Positions 1 to 7,944 of a stretch of DNA of 64,000 nucleotides are shown here, one piece after another; the stretch's first letter is position 1, and each line of letters begins with the position of its first letter. The position numbers and the translations under genes are program-made. The stretch comes from PLanc-01 sp034678485 (GTDB lineage Bacteria > Planctomycetota > Phycisphaerae > Sedimentisphaerales > Anaerobacaceae). The notes beneath the pieces were generated by a model. The model was not told where the DNA came from, made no database searches, and worked only from the letters and a program-made list of their open reading frames with translations. The stretch is from contig JAXDBU010000078.1 of assembly GCA_034678485.1 (NCBI GenBank), positions 1-64,000 on the forward strand, given 5' to 3'.

Positions 1-30
1 GATGCTCAGGAAACTCCTCCTCCGATGCCC

Positions 31-56
31 GGATGCTTCACTCCGTTCAGCATGAC
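31..56. repeat. Dispersed palindromic-repeat half, copy 1
   Basis: This 26-base segment reads like the right arm of the inverted repeat at 54411-54439 (both contain gatgcttc and end in cagcatgac). It lies in the non-coding lead-in to the helicase gene. It looks like a member of a short interspersed family rather than coding sequence. The 1-212 lead-in shows nothing else recognisable. Confidence 0.5.
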
Positions 57-212
57 AACTCGAACAGGGTCACCCACAAGCCCCGGTCTCGTCCTCTGAA
101 TGTTCCCATCCGAGTACCCTGCACGCACTTGCAGCAGGCGAGGCCGTACAGTACGATTCTCTTTTTGCAGGCTTCGAGGTCTCAGGTGACACAGGATCGA
201 TACACCACAGAT

Positions 213-2168
213 ATGCAGGAGTTCTGGGGACCGAGCGGGCCCGTCGCCGCGGCCATGGCGGGCTTCGAGGCCCGCCCCCAACAGGTCGATATGGCGCTCG
301 CGATCGAGGGGGCATTCGCCGACGGGCGGCACCTGGCCGTCGAAGCCGGCACGGGCGTCGGCAAGAGCTTCGCCTACCTCGTCCCGGTCATCCGCCAAGT
401 TTGTGAGAGCAAACAGAAAGCCGTCGTCAGCACGTTCACGATCACCCTCCAGGAGCAGCTAAGTTACAAGGACATCCCCTTTCTGAAGGGATGCCTGCCC
501 CAGTCGTTCGAGGCCGTCCTGGCCAAGGGACGCGGCAACTACCTGTGCAAGCGACGGCTCGACTTCGCCTGGCGGATGCAGCCGTCGCTTTTCGGACCGG
601 CCTCGCACGAGCTGGACGCCATCCGCCAATGGGCCCAGACCACCGAAGACGGCTCGCTCAGCGATCTGTCGTTCCTCCCGAGTCGGGCGACGTGGGACAA
701 GGTCCGCAGCGAGCATGGGAATTGCCGCGGACGAAAGTGCCCCCACTATCACGGATGCTTCTACGCCCACGCAAGGCAGAAGTGGGAGCAGGCCGACCTC
801 ATCGTCGCCAACCATGCCCTGCTGCTCAACGACCTGACGCTCAAAGAGCAAGGAGTCGGATTGCTGCCCGACTATAAGATCGTCGTCCTCGACGAAGCCC
901 ACAACCTCGAACGCGTCGCGGAGGAACACTTCGGCATCGACATCACCAACCACCGGGCGAAATACCTGCTCGACGAACTGTACAATCCCCACACCCGTCA
1001 CGGTCTGCTGGCACACAGCGATGGAGACGAAATCATCAAGCTGGTCAGCGAAACCGGAAAAGCTGCGAGCGACTTCTTCCGCAAAGTCCGGGCCTGGTAC
1101 GACACCGAGAAGGACAAGACCAACGGCCGGTGCCCCGCCCGCTTCGTCAACAACACGCTGTCGTCAGACCTCAAGGCGTTGCGAAAGGCCCTGGGCAGAC
1201 TGGGCAAGGAAACCGAGGACCCGGACAAACAGTTCGAAATCACTCGGTCTGCGGACCACTGCACCGCTCTGATCGAGGACATAGACGATTTCCTGGCCCA
1301 GGAACAGACGGACCGAATTTACTGGGTCGAAGCGGAGAGCACGACGGGCCGGACCATCCGTCTGCGGGCAGCGCCGCTGAACGTCGGACCCGATGTCCGG
1401 CGGTGCCTGTTCGGCAAATACGGCTCTGTGATTCTCACGAGCGCGACCTTGAGCACCGGCGCCGATGGGGCTTTCGACTTCTTCGCAGGCCGAATCGGAC
1501 TGACCGATTTTCACGGCCTGCGTCTCGACTCTCCGTTCGACTACGAACGCCAGGTCACGCTGTACATCGAGAAGGACCTGCCGAATCCGAACGAACCCGG
1601 GTTTCTCGGTGCTGCGGCGGAAGCGATCAAGAAATACGTGCGAAAGACCTCCGGCCGGGCCTTCGTCCTGTTCACCAGCTACCAGATGCTCGAGAACATG
1701 GCCCAGCAGCTCGAAGACTGGCTGGCGGAGAACGGCTTCGGCCTGCTCCGACAGGGCGCCGAAATGGACCGCAGCGAGATGATCTCGCAGTTCAAGCGGA
1801 CCGGCAACAGTGTCCTGTTCGGCACGGACAGCTTTTGGCAAGGCGTCGACGTCCCCGGCGAGGCGCTCTCGAACGTGATCATCGTTCGCCTGCCATTCGC
1901 GGTGCCCGACCAGCCGCTCCTGGCGGGCCGGCTCGAACAAATCCGCGAGCAAGGGGGCAACCCGTTCAACGACTACCAGCTCCCCTCGGCCATTATCAAG
2001 TTCAAGCAGGGATTCGGGCGCCTGATCCGCAGCAGGACCGATACCGGGATCGTGGTCGTGCTCGACAGTCGAATCGTGACCAAACGCTACGGCGGCCAGT
2101 TCCTCGCCGCCATCCCCAAGTGCAGGATCGAGGTCGTCGATGGCAGGTTCACCGATGATATCCCGTAA
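213..2168 (+). CDS. dinG: DinG/XPD-family ATP-dependent DNA helicase
   Basis: Superfamily 2 helicase of the DinG/XPD iron-sulphur group, expected to unwind DNA 5'-3' during repair. Visible: Walker A AGTGVGK at residues 45-51; four cysteines (one after NYL, three in GNCRGRKCPHYHGC) that fit the 4Fe-4S cluster; DEAH box in VVLDEAHNLE; motif III-like TSATL; the WQGVDVPGE segment and the terminal QGFGRLIRS arginine-finger motif. At about 651 residues it matches exonuclease-less DinG proteins. The frame is open from 33, but residues before the ATG at 213 are low-quality repeat DNA, so 213 is preferred. No operon partner is seen upstream. Confidence 0.9.
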   Translation: MQEFWGPSGPVAAAMAGFEARPQQVDMALAIEGAFADGRHLAVEAGTGVGKSFAYLVPVIRQVCESKQKAVVSTFTITLQEQLSYKDIPFLKGCLPQSFEAVLAKGRGNYLCKRRLDFAWRMQPSLFGPASHELDAIRQWAQTTEDGSLSDLSFLPSRATWDKVRSEHGNCRGRKCPHYHGCFYAHARQKWEQADLIVANHALLLNDLTLKEQGVGLLPDYKIVVLDEAHNLERVAEEHFGIDITNHRAKYLLDELYNPHTRHGLLAHSDGDEIIKLVSETGKAASDFFRKVRAWYDTEKDKTNGRCPARFVNNTLSSDLKALRKALGRLGKETEDPDKQFEITRSADHCTALIEDIDDFLAQEQTDRIYWVEAESTTGRTIRLRAAPLNVGPDVRRCLFGKYGSVILTSATLSTGADGAFDFFAGRIGLTDFHGLRLDSPFDYERQVTLYIEKDLPNPNEPGFLGAAAEAIKKYVRKTSGRAFVLFTSYQMLENMAQQLEDWLAENGFGLLRQGAEMDRSEMISQFKRTGNSVLFGTDSFWQGVDVPGEALSNVIIVRLPFAVPDQPLLAGRLEQIREQGGNPFNDYQLPSAIIKFKQGFGRLIRSRTDTGIVVVLDSRIVTKRYGGQFLAAIPKCRIEVVDGRFTDDIP

Positions 2169-2176
2169 CAAACACC

Positions 2177-2320
2177 GGTCAGCACGATGGCTCAGGACAA
2201 CTCCGACTGACGACCGACGAGGTCCGAGATACCTGGGCGCATCCCGTCTTTCTCGACGGCCGGTTCTATCTGCGCTATCACGACACCCTCGGGTGCTGCG
2301 ACGTGAAACAGCAGCCATAG
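2177..2320 (+). pseudogene. C-terminal remnant of a PQQ-like beta-propeller gene
   Basis: Reading the frame that ends at the TAG at 2318-2320 gives a peptide containing TWAHPVFLDGRFYLRYHD, then CCDVK and a stop. This closely follows the last propeller blade of the intact protein at 30996-32282 (AWAHPVISDGKLYLRWAD, then CYDVK). No start codon or upstream blades are present; the DinG gene abuts it. It is best read as the tail of a deleted propeller gene. A chance match is unlikely because both the HPV-DGR/K-YLR core and the CxDVK end agree. Confidence 0.6.
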
Positions 2321-2362
2321 AGACACGGGCTGCGACCATCTGGATATTCGCTGCTGCGCTGG

Positions 2363-2368
2363 TATAAT
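2363..2368 (+). promoter_or_regulatory. Possible -10 box upstream of the HEAT-repeat gene
   Basis: A perfect TATAAT lies about 85 bases before the proposed start at 2455. The hexamer 17 bases upstream (ctggat, 2340-2345) is a poor -35, so this is only a tentative promoter. Confidence 0.3.
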
Positions 2369-2454
2369 GATCGAAGTGCCGTGCTTTGTCCGTGCGGGTC
2401 GCTGATCCGTCCACGGAGCAGTCAAGAAACGGCATGAAAGGTAGGTTGATTCCG

Positions 2455-3078
2455 ATGTGCAGGGGCAGACTTCAGTATCTTATCCCGGCGTTGGCGTGCC
2501 TGGTGATTCTGGCAGGCACAGCCTCGGCGGACATTCACATCGGCATCGGTTTCGGACCAGTCTTCAGTCCCCATCATCCGCATCACGTTCACGGATGGTA
2601 CGGCGGCTGGCGCGCTTGGCCGGACTATTACTGGTACGATCCGTGGTGGGAGCCCTGGCCGATCGTGGTGACGCCGCCGGTGGTCGTGCGAGAGCGGCGC
2701 GTCGTCGTCGAGGAGCACAAGCCCGCCGCCCAACTCCCGAAGGTCGAAAGGGCCGAGCCGCTTTCCGAACAGCAGAAACTCAAAAGAAGCGAATTGCTCA
2801 AGGCGCTCAAGATCGGCGACGTGAGCAATCGAGCCCAGGCCGTGCGAGCCCTCGAACCGTTCGCCCGCGACGAGAGCGTCAGGACCGCACTGGAACGGGT
2901 TCTGTCCAGAGACCGCGATCCGCAGGTCCGCAAGGCGGTAGCCGAGTTGTTCAGCCGCCTTCGAGACCCCGAGACCGTGCCCGCCCTGAAGCAGGTCTAT
3001 GCCGAGGACGAGGACCGGGACGTGCAACAGGCCGCCTACAAGGCCCTCATCATGATCGAAGGCTACGACGGCGTGTAA
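2455..3078 (+). CDS. Exported HEAT-repeat protein
   Basis: Predicted secreted or periplasmic protein of about 207 residues; function unknown. A signal peptide spans residues 1-25 (hydrophobic core LIPALACLVILAG, cleavage near TASA). A His/Trp/Tyr-rich linker follows (HHPHHVHGWYGGW), then a charged hinge, and the C-terminal half has HEAT-like helical repeats (ALERVLSRDRDPQVRKAVAE and the similar following unit). The ATG at 2455 has an AGGTAGG Shine-Dalgarno 9 bases upstream; an in-frame ATG at 2434 would add seven residues. It stands alone, convergent with the DUF1080 gene. The His-rich segment could bind metal, which is inference. Confidence 0.75.
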   Translation: MCRGRLQYLIPALACLVILAGTASADIHIGIGFGPVFSPHHPHHVHGWYGGWRAWPDYYWYDPWWEPWPIVVTPPVVVRERRVVVEEHKPAAQLPKVERAEPLSEQQKLKRSELLKALKIGDVSNRAQAVRALEPFARDESVRTALERVLSRDRDPQVRKAVAELFSRLRDPETVPALKQVYAEDEDRDVQQAAYKALIMIEGYDGV

Positions 3079-3121
3079 GTCCTATCGGTCCCATCAGTCG
3101 TATAGGTCCCAAGGCTTCGTT

Positions 3122-4084
3122 TCACTCGACTACCCAGACATTGCGGAACTGAATCGGGTGCCCGTGATCCTGGAGTTGCAGAGGGCCCTTGGCCCGATGG
3201 TTCTGCAGAGGAATCTCAATATTGTCGTGGATCTGCACCCCATTATGGAGCACCGTGATCCGCGGCAGTTCCTTCACCTTGCCGGTCTCGTCCAGTCGCG
3301 GGGCATGGAATGTGATGTCGTACGTCTGCCAGACTCCAGGCGGCAGGCACGCATTGACGGTCGCTCGGGCGATGCCGTAGAGCCCGCCGCAGTCGCCGGA
3401 GGTGTGCGTCAGCCCGAACGAGTCCAGCACCTGGACCTCGTAGTGATCCGAGAGGTAGACGCCGCTATTGGCGCGACCCTGACCACGATTGAGCGGCTCC
3501 AAGGGCAGCTTGAATTCGATGTGCAGATGCTTGACGTCGCCGAACTCGCGTCTGGTCCGGTTCGCCCCCTTGCCTGGCGTGCCCTGCATGCAGCCCTCCT
3601 CCAGGGCTTTCCACTCGGCATTGGTCCAACCGCTCATGTCGGGCGCCCTGCCCGGCTCGAACGCCAGCAGGACTACCGCGCCCGCCGGCGGCTTCACGCC
3701 GGCACGAGGCGACTTGCTCTCGACCTTCTTGAGTTCCCAGTACTGCCCGTATGCGCTCTGGGCACGGAGGTTGCCGTCTCTGATCTGGCCACCCCAGGGA
3801 TACCCGCCCGACCGGCCGGTGATTTGGACCTCGGGTCCCTGCGCCGCGCCATAGATCTCGACGCAGGCCCCTTCCGTCACCGGCGTCTCCGGCCCGGTAT
3901 AGAGCACGATGCGATACAGCGCCTCACCCTCCTGCACAACCTTGCCGATGGCCTTGAAGGTTACCTTCGGGTCCGGGTGGAAGGTCCCTTCGTACTCTCC
4001 CATGAACGGTCCCGCCAGCAGGCTGGTCGTAAAGCAGCAAGTCAGCGCCAGGCAAACGGTGTGTCTCATGTTGAGGCCTTTCAT
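3122..4084 (-). CDS. DUF1080 (3-keto-disaccharide hydrolase-like) exported protein
   Basis: Exported protein of 320 residues with a C-terminal DUF1080 concanavalin-like fold, a family abundant in planctomycetes and linked to sugar or glycan breakdown. Signs: signal peptide in the first ~25 residues (HTVCLALTCCFTTSLLAG), then the typical features NSGVYLSDHYEVQVLDS, CGGLYGIA, WQTYDITFHAPR and a final FRNVWV strand. The ATG at 4084 has AAGGAG nine bases upstream; ATGs at 4093 and 4069 are alternatives. The open frame reaches 4594, but the upstream part is not family-like. Substrate is unknown; the family call is firm. Confidence 0.85.
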   Translation of the reverse strand: MKGLNMRHTVCLALTCCFTTSLLAGPFMGEYEGTFHPDPKVTFKAIGKVVQEGEALYRIVLYTGPETPVTEGACVEIYGAAQGPEVQITGRSGGYPWGGQIRDGNLRAQSAYGQYWELKKVESKSPRAGVKPPAGAVVLLAFEPGRAPDMSGWTNAEWKALEEGCMQGTPGKGANRTRREFGDVKHLHIEFKLPLEPLNRGQGRANSGVYLSDHYEVQVLDSFGLTHTSGDCGGLYGIARATVNACLPPGVWQTYDITFHAPRLDETGKVKELPRITVLHNGVQIHDNIEIPLQNHRAKGPLQLQDHGHPIQFRNVWVVE

Positions 4085-4585
4085 CTGATGCATCTCCTTT
4101 CCACAATCGCAGGGTGGGTTCTCGACCCACGCACGCACACCGCTCGGCATTGTCGCTGGAACTGCGATCCAAGTCAACCGTGGAAGCACGCCGCTTGCAT
4201 TGAGGGAGGCACAGCACGCTGCGCCGGCCGGTCGCTGGCACCATCGCGATTCTCTCTCGCCGGGCGGGCCGAGGATCTCATCGGGGGAGTTCGGATAGGC
4301 GGATTCGCCTTCGAGTTCCCAGGTCATGCGGTTCGCGGGTCCAGCCACCTCCAACTCATCTTCAAACAGGCCGAGATCGCGTAGCGTGCCTGCCATCGAT
4401 TGGAGTGGACGTGCCGATTCCCACGTATCGGGGGCGATGTGCGTGTCCTGTGCGAAATGCTTGTCGGAAGAGCAAGATGTCGCGCCTTTGCAGTACAGAG
4501 CGACCCTTCTTGTCATTCCCGCCACACTTGCGTGAGAAGAGCTCTTTCCCTTCGCGATCTTCATGGTCTTAATCGTCAGAGAATC

Positions 4586-4602
4586 GGTGGGCATAGCCCA
4601 CC
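4586..4602. repeat. Short palindrome, GGTGGGC-ata-GCCCACC
   Basis: A perfect 7-base inverted repeat with a 3-base centre, followed by ctac. It resembles the palindrome at 7761-7777 (GGTGCG-tggta-CGCACC, also followed by cta), suggesting a family of intergenic palindromes. Confidence 0.5.
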
Positions 4603-4715
4603 CTACCGCTGTCGCCGGGCATCGGGTTCCTTCTGCAATCCTCCGTTCTCACTGTTCCCGTGGTCATTTCCCTTCGCGCACTTCCCCCGCCTTCGCGAGG
4701 GCAGGCTGTGACCTT

Positions 4716-4842
4716 CGTGGTGGAGAATCGCATCGCGGTTTGGCTTGACGCTGCTTGCGGGCGCCGGTATCGTGTGCGTTGTGAGGGGATGGGGCACTGG
4801 ATCGCTAAACCATGAGTGGCAAAGAGGTAACGAGGAGTCCGT
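4716..4842 (+). repeat. Duplication of priA start region, copy 1
   Basis: Aligned by eye to 7818-7944 with no gaps and about ten mismatches over 127 bases. It includes the ATG and first codons of priA (MSGKEVTRS here, MSGKELTRS in the second copy). After 4842 the sequences diverge and no helicase follows. Confidence 0.8.
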
Positions 4843-5012
4843 TCCCGTCGCCGGAGGGAGCAATTGGGGCCACCGATATAGACACAGCCAGTCGCTTCCG
4901 CCCGTGCGGATGCGACTGTGTCTCCGGATGCTCTCCTCCCGGTAGACGTCCTGCGAAAGCTTATAATAAGGGCTGGCCTTCGAAGTCCTCCCTATGCCCG
5001 CAATCTCCGCGC

Positions 5013-5573
5013 TTATATCCCGTCCCCCATTTCCTCGTAGCGGGCCTGAAGCGAATTCAGTCCTGTCTGGAACGTAGGCCTTGCTTCTGTCCTCTCTTTT
5101 GCCTCGCGAGTCAGGAATTTGGCGATTCGCAATATGGCGACGCGATATGCGCCAATGGCATCTGGCAGGTTGACCCAGCAGGCTCCTTTTGCAGTGGACA
5201 AGGTGGCACACAACGTGCGTATGGGGTCTGTATCAAATGATGGCGCCCTGTCACTATGGGCAAGCTCATTTCGGATCTTGTTGATGCAAACGAGATCATC
5301 TTTGACGACCTTTGGTATTAGTCCAAGGACATATGCCAGTCTGACCTTCATACTGAATGGTTCTAGCGCTCGGCCATCCTTCATCAATCTGTCCACTTCC
5401 TTCTCGTCATCTATCATTATGCTCCTGAGTAAGGAATCAAGCATCTTGTCCAGAGGGCAGAGCGACAGTATGCCTTCGACTCGTTGCTTGTCCTTCAGAA
5501 GCTTCATCACCTCCTTTTCTTCTAGCGTGATCTTGCGGTTACGTCCGTCACTCTGCCCAGATCCTGTTGACAT
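5013..5573 (-). CDS. MltR-family (mannitol repressor-like) protein
   Basis: Predicted all-helical cytosolic protein of 186 residues. The core SIMIDDEKEVDRLMKD, then KVRLAYVLGLI and INKIRNELAHS, matches the MltR/mannitol-repressor family, which shares a HEPN-like helical fold. In enterobacteria MltR sits with the mannitol operon, but no sugar-transport genes are adjacent here, so a role in mannitol control is not supported. Start is an ATG at 5573. The gene is isolated and appears less GC-rich than its neighbours, which fits horizontal acquisition. Family call is good; function is open. Confidence 0.7.
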   Translation of the reverse strand: MSTGSGQSDGRNRKITLEEKEVMKLLKDKQRVEGILSLCPLDKMLDSLLRSIMIDDEKEVDRLMKDGRALEPFSMKVRLAYVLGLIPKVVKDDLVCINKIRNELAHSDRAPSFDTDPIRTLCATLSTAKGACWVNLPDAIGAYRVAILRIAKFLTREAKERTEARPTFQTGLNSLQARYEEMGDGI

Positions 5574-6064
5574 GCTGCACCTTGCTGCGATTCACTCCCA
5601 ATCTCAAAGAGACTCCACGTGCCGCGCCTCGATCCTCATGGGGTGGTCACGGACTATCCTATCCAGGGTCGATTATGGCGGGTCGGGGGCGGGGTGTCAA
5701 GAAGCCGCATGTCGAATCCTGTCGCTTGTGTCTTGTTTGTTCTTCCTTGCCCATAGGCGACCGGCTCGGGCCGCTTCGATAGGGGCTTCTCATGTTATCC
5801 ACGAGACAGAGCGATGCTGATGGTCAGTCTCAGCAGTGGGCCCGTGGGCAAGACGGAGGTCTGGTCCAAGCTCGCTTGGACCCAGGACCCGCGGCGCAGC
5901 ACACCCTTGGACGCCGCAGGCGTACAAGGCAGGCGTCCGCCTGGGGACCACTGCGTCCTGCGGATGAGCCAGCCCTGTGGTACTCCATCTGTGTGCGTCC
6001 GCGTGTATCTGTGGCTGATGATTTGTCGTGCGTGCAGCAGTCCTCTTGACGGGCCGATTGGCAT
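5574..6064. other. Intergenic stretch without a supported gene
   Basis: No gene is seen between the MltR-like and DinD-like genes. The segment at 6003-6034 is one copy of a 32-base degenerate repeat whose partner is at 7552-7583. Confidence 0.5.
6003..6034. repeat. 32-base degenerate repeat, copy 1
   Basis: Matches 7552-7583 in the same orientation with three mismatches in 32 (shared core tctgtggctga and tcgtgcgtg). The pair brackets the dinD-like gene. Confidence 0.5.
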
Positions 6065-6952
6065 CTACTCCTTGGTGTCCCCGGCGAGGCCCTCAGCATC
6101 GGGGCCGTTGAGTTCAAGGGGAGGCGTGCGACCCTTCAACCTCTTTCGCACCTGCTTGATGTCCTCAGCGGGCCGGAGATTCTCCGGCATGGTGCCGCCG
6201 ATCCGCCGGATCGCGTCGCGGACTTCTTTGCCGACCTGTTTGTGCGTATCGATGGCCCGCTCCTGGCCCCGGATGGCTTCTTTGGCGAGCTTCTCCCGCG
6301 TCTGCGTCATGCGGAACTGGTTAGCCGCCAGTTCGGTAGTCCCCATGCGGTCGAGGAGGTTCTCGCTCTTGGCAATGCGTTTGCGGGTCTTGATCTGCTC
6401 GCTGCCGAGCCCGCCGTAGAGCCCTTTGTAGCCCGCGTCGTGGAAGACACCGAACATCTTGTTCTGGACACCGGCATTTCTTGCGGCGCCGGACAGTGCC
6501 TTGAATTCCTCCGTTGTCTGTTTCCGCAACTCCAGACGCTCCATGTCCCGCTGGTAGGTATCGCTCAACTCCTGGCGTCGGGTCTGGATGGCGAAATACT
6601 CCTGGGCCACCGCAATCTCCGGCTTGCGGGGGTCGCCATTCTGGGCAACGAGGTAACAGGCGAAGCGTGACAGCCAGTAGTCATCCACGTGTCGCTGTCC
6701 CCCTTTGCCCAGCACGATCATTTTGCGCGCGCGCGCAAAGTGATGCTCCGGGTCATTGCCCGATTGCCGACACGAGGTGATAGCCTTGGCGATGGCCTTG
6801 TCGAAGCTGCGCCAGTGGTTGTAGCCCAGGAGCGGCTGGAGGTCGCGGGCGCTCCAGTACTCCGCACCGTGCCGGCTCACGAGCTTCAGTTGCTCGAAAT
6901 CTGTGCCCTCGGGCTGTCGCTGAACACGTGCGGGAAGGTCCTCTTCTGCCAT
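6065..6952 (-). CDS. dinD: DinD-like DNA-damage-inducible protein (BRO-N family)
   Basis: 295-residue protein whose N-terminal half has the BRO-N-type pattern of E. coli DinD: EYWSARDLQPLLGYNHWRSF, then DYWLSRFACYLVAQNGDPRK, followed by a helical, charged C-terminal half (KMFGVFHDAGYKGLYGG). E. coli DinD is SOS-induced and inhibits RecA filament activity; that role is transferred by similarity only. The ATG at 6952 has GAGGAG eight bases upstream. No E. coli-type LexA box is visible upstream. It sits in gene-poor, repeat-rich DNA and is plausibly acquired. Length is close to the 274 residues of DinD. Confidence 0.8.
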   Translation of the reverse strand: MAEEDLPARVQRQPEGTDFEQLKLVSRHGAEYWSARDLQPLLGYNHWRSFDKAIAKAITSCRQSGNDPEHHFARARKMIVLGKGGQRHVDDYWLSRFACYLVAQNGDPRKPEIAVAQEYFAIQTRRQELSDTYQRDMERLELRKQTTEEFKALSGAARNAGVQNKMFGVFHDAGYKGLYGGLGSEQIKTRKRIAKSENLLDRMGTTELAANQFRMTQTREKLAKEAIRGQERAIDTHKQVGKEVRDAIRRIGGTMPENLRPAEDIKQVRKRLKGRTPPLELNGPDAEGLAGDTKE

Positions 6953-7366
6953 AGGGGATACTCCTCGGATTCCTCACGGACGAGCCAATGCCGACACACG
7001 CACTCTCTCTCGCCGATGCCGGTCTTCAACGGGCTTGCCGCAAAGCCTCTCGATCCTCAAAGGGCGTCTGCGGGCAAAGCTGACCCAGACCGATTATGGA
7101 AGGGTGGGGCGAAGCAGTCAAGAGGCATCTGCAAATGCATCTCACACAAAGCCACGGAGCCACAGAGGGGGGGATTGGCGGCTCTTCTTCGTGGCTCTGT
7201 CTCTTCGTGTGAGGCGAGCCGGAGGGTCCAGCCGCCGATTTCGCCGATTTCCGCAGATTCCGAGCGGTTTTGATCTGTGGAAACCGGTGCGGCTGTCCAT
7301 CTGTGCGGGGGTGAGTCTGTCCGTGGATGAATCCCTTCGTGCTCTTCGTGTCCTTCGTGGTGAAGA

Positions 7367-7398
7367 AACCTGGATTCCCGCTTCCGCGGGAATGACAC
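7367..7398. repeat. Interspersed palindrome, copy 1
   Basis: 32 bases identical to 7601-7632, centred on ATTCCCGC-ttcc-GCGGGAAT. Such GCGGGAATGAC repeats are common dispersed elements in many bacterial genomes and generate spurious FPRKRES-type ORFs. Confidence 0.7.
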
Positions 7399-7551
7399 CG
7401 CTGGACCTCTCTCATCCATGAGCGACTGTCTCTCGCGCAACGCAGAGACTGCCAAGGGAAGACGGGGACCTGACTTGTTCTCGTCGGCGTTCTTGGCGTC
7501 TTGGCGAGAGGCCATCTTGGTTCCGGCCGAAGGCCGGGCCGGGTGGATTGG

Positions 7552-7583
7552 GTGCATCTGTGGCTGAGGATTCGTCGTGCGTG
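7552..7583. repeat. 32-base degenerate repeat, copy 2
   Basis: Partner of 6003-6034, three mismatches. Confidence 0.5.
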
Positions 7584-7600
7584 ACGCGTCGTGCGTCAGG

Positions 7601-7632
7601 AACCTGGATTCCCGCTTCCGCGGGAATGACAC
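7601..7632. repeat. Interspersed palindrome, copy 2
   Basis: Identical to 7367-7398 over 32 bases, same orientation, about 200 bases apart. Confidence 0.7.
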
Positions 7633-7760
7633 GTCGAAGGGTCTCAGCGATCTTGGCGTCTCTGCGCGAGTGCATCCGGTTCGCTTCCTGTCCCCTCCCC
7701 GCGTTCGTGAAAACAGGCTGTGACCTCGTGGTTTCTGTTGTTCAAGAAGCCGGCAGCGTT

Positions 7761-7777
7761 GGTGCGTGGTACGCACC
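7761..7777. repeat. Short palindrome, GGTGCG-tggta-CGCACC
   Basis: Perfect 6-base arms. It lies in a ~85-base stretch (about 7733-7817) present in this copy of the priA upstream duplication and absent from the copy near 4716, so it looks like part of an insertion. Confidence 0.5.
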
Positions 7778-7817
7778 CTACAAGAACTTCTCTCTGTGCG
7801 TTTGCCTTCGTAACCTC

Positions 7818-7944
7818 CGTGGTGGAGAATCGCATCGCGGTTTGGCTTGACGCTGTGAGTGGGCGCCGGTATCGTGTCCTTCGTGAGGGGATGGGGCACT
7901 GGATCGCTAAACCATGAGTGGCAAAGAGCTAACGAGAAGTCTGT
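7818..7944 (+). repeat. Duplication of priA start region, copy 2
   Basis: Partner of 4716-4842; this copy continues into the intact priA reading frame. Upstream, both copies also share caggctgtgacc (about 4702 and 7716), separated here by ~85 extra bases. Confidence 0.8.

Larger units (their letters stand above)
4085..5012. other. Gene-poor stretch with dispersed repeats
   Basis: No ORF here has a recognisable product or convincing ribosome site. The stretch holds a palindrome GTGGGCATAGCCCAC (within 4586-4602) and the upstream copy of the priA start-region duplication (4716-4842). The ATG at 4812 is the duplicated priA start and leads into an unrelated short frame, so it is not called as a gene. 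Confidence 0.6.
6953..7913. other. Gene-free, repeat-rich stretch before priA
   Basis: No supported gene. It contains two identical 32-base palindrome copies (7367-7398, 7601-7632), one copy of the 32-base degenerate repeat (7552-7583), a palindrome (7761-7777) and the second copy of the priA start duplication (7818-7944). Several words such as cttcgtg, ccttcgtgg and ggcgtctt recur, giving spurious ORFs on both strands. Confidence 0.6.

Noticed and set aside
1164..2435. 423-residue minus-strand ORF
   Set aside because: Antisense to the DinG gene; arginine/aspartate-rich and without family features.
4812..5240. ORF starting at the duplicated priA ATG
   Set aside because: Its start is duplicated DNA, the rest matches nothing and overlaps the MltR-like gene antisense.
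7367..7632. CRISPR-like pair of identical 32-mers
   Set aside because: Only two copies 200 bases apart and palindromic; spacing and number do not fit a CRISPR array.
6953..7913. Several overlapping ORFs on both strands
   Set aside because: Built from dispersed palindromes and repeated words; no ribosome sites or families.
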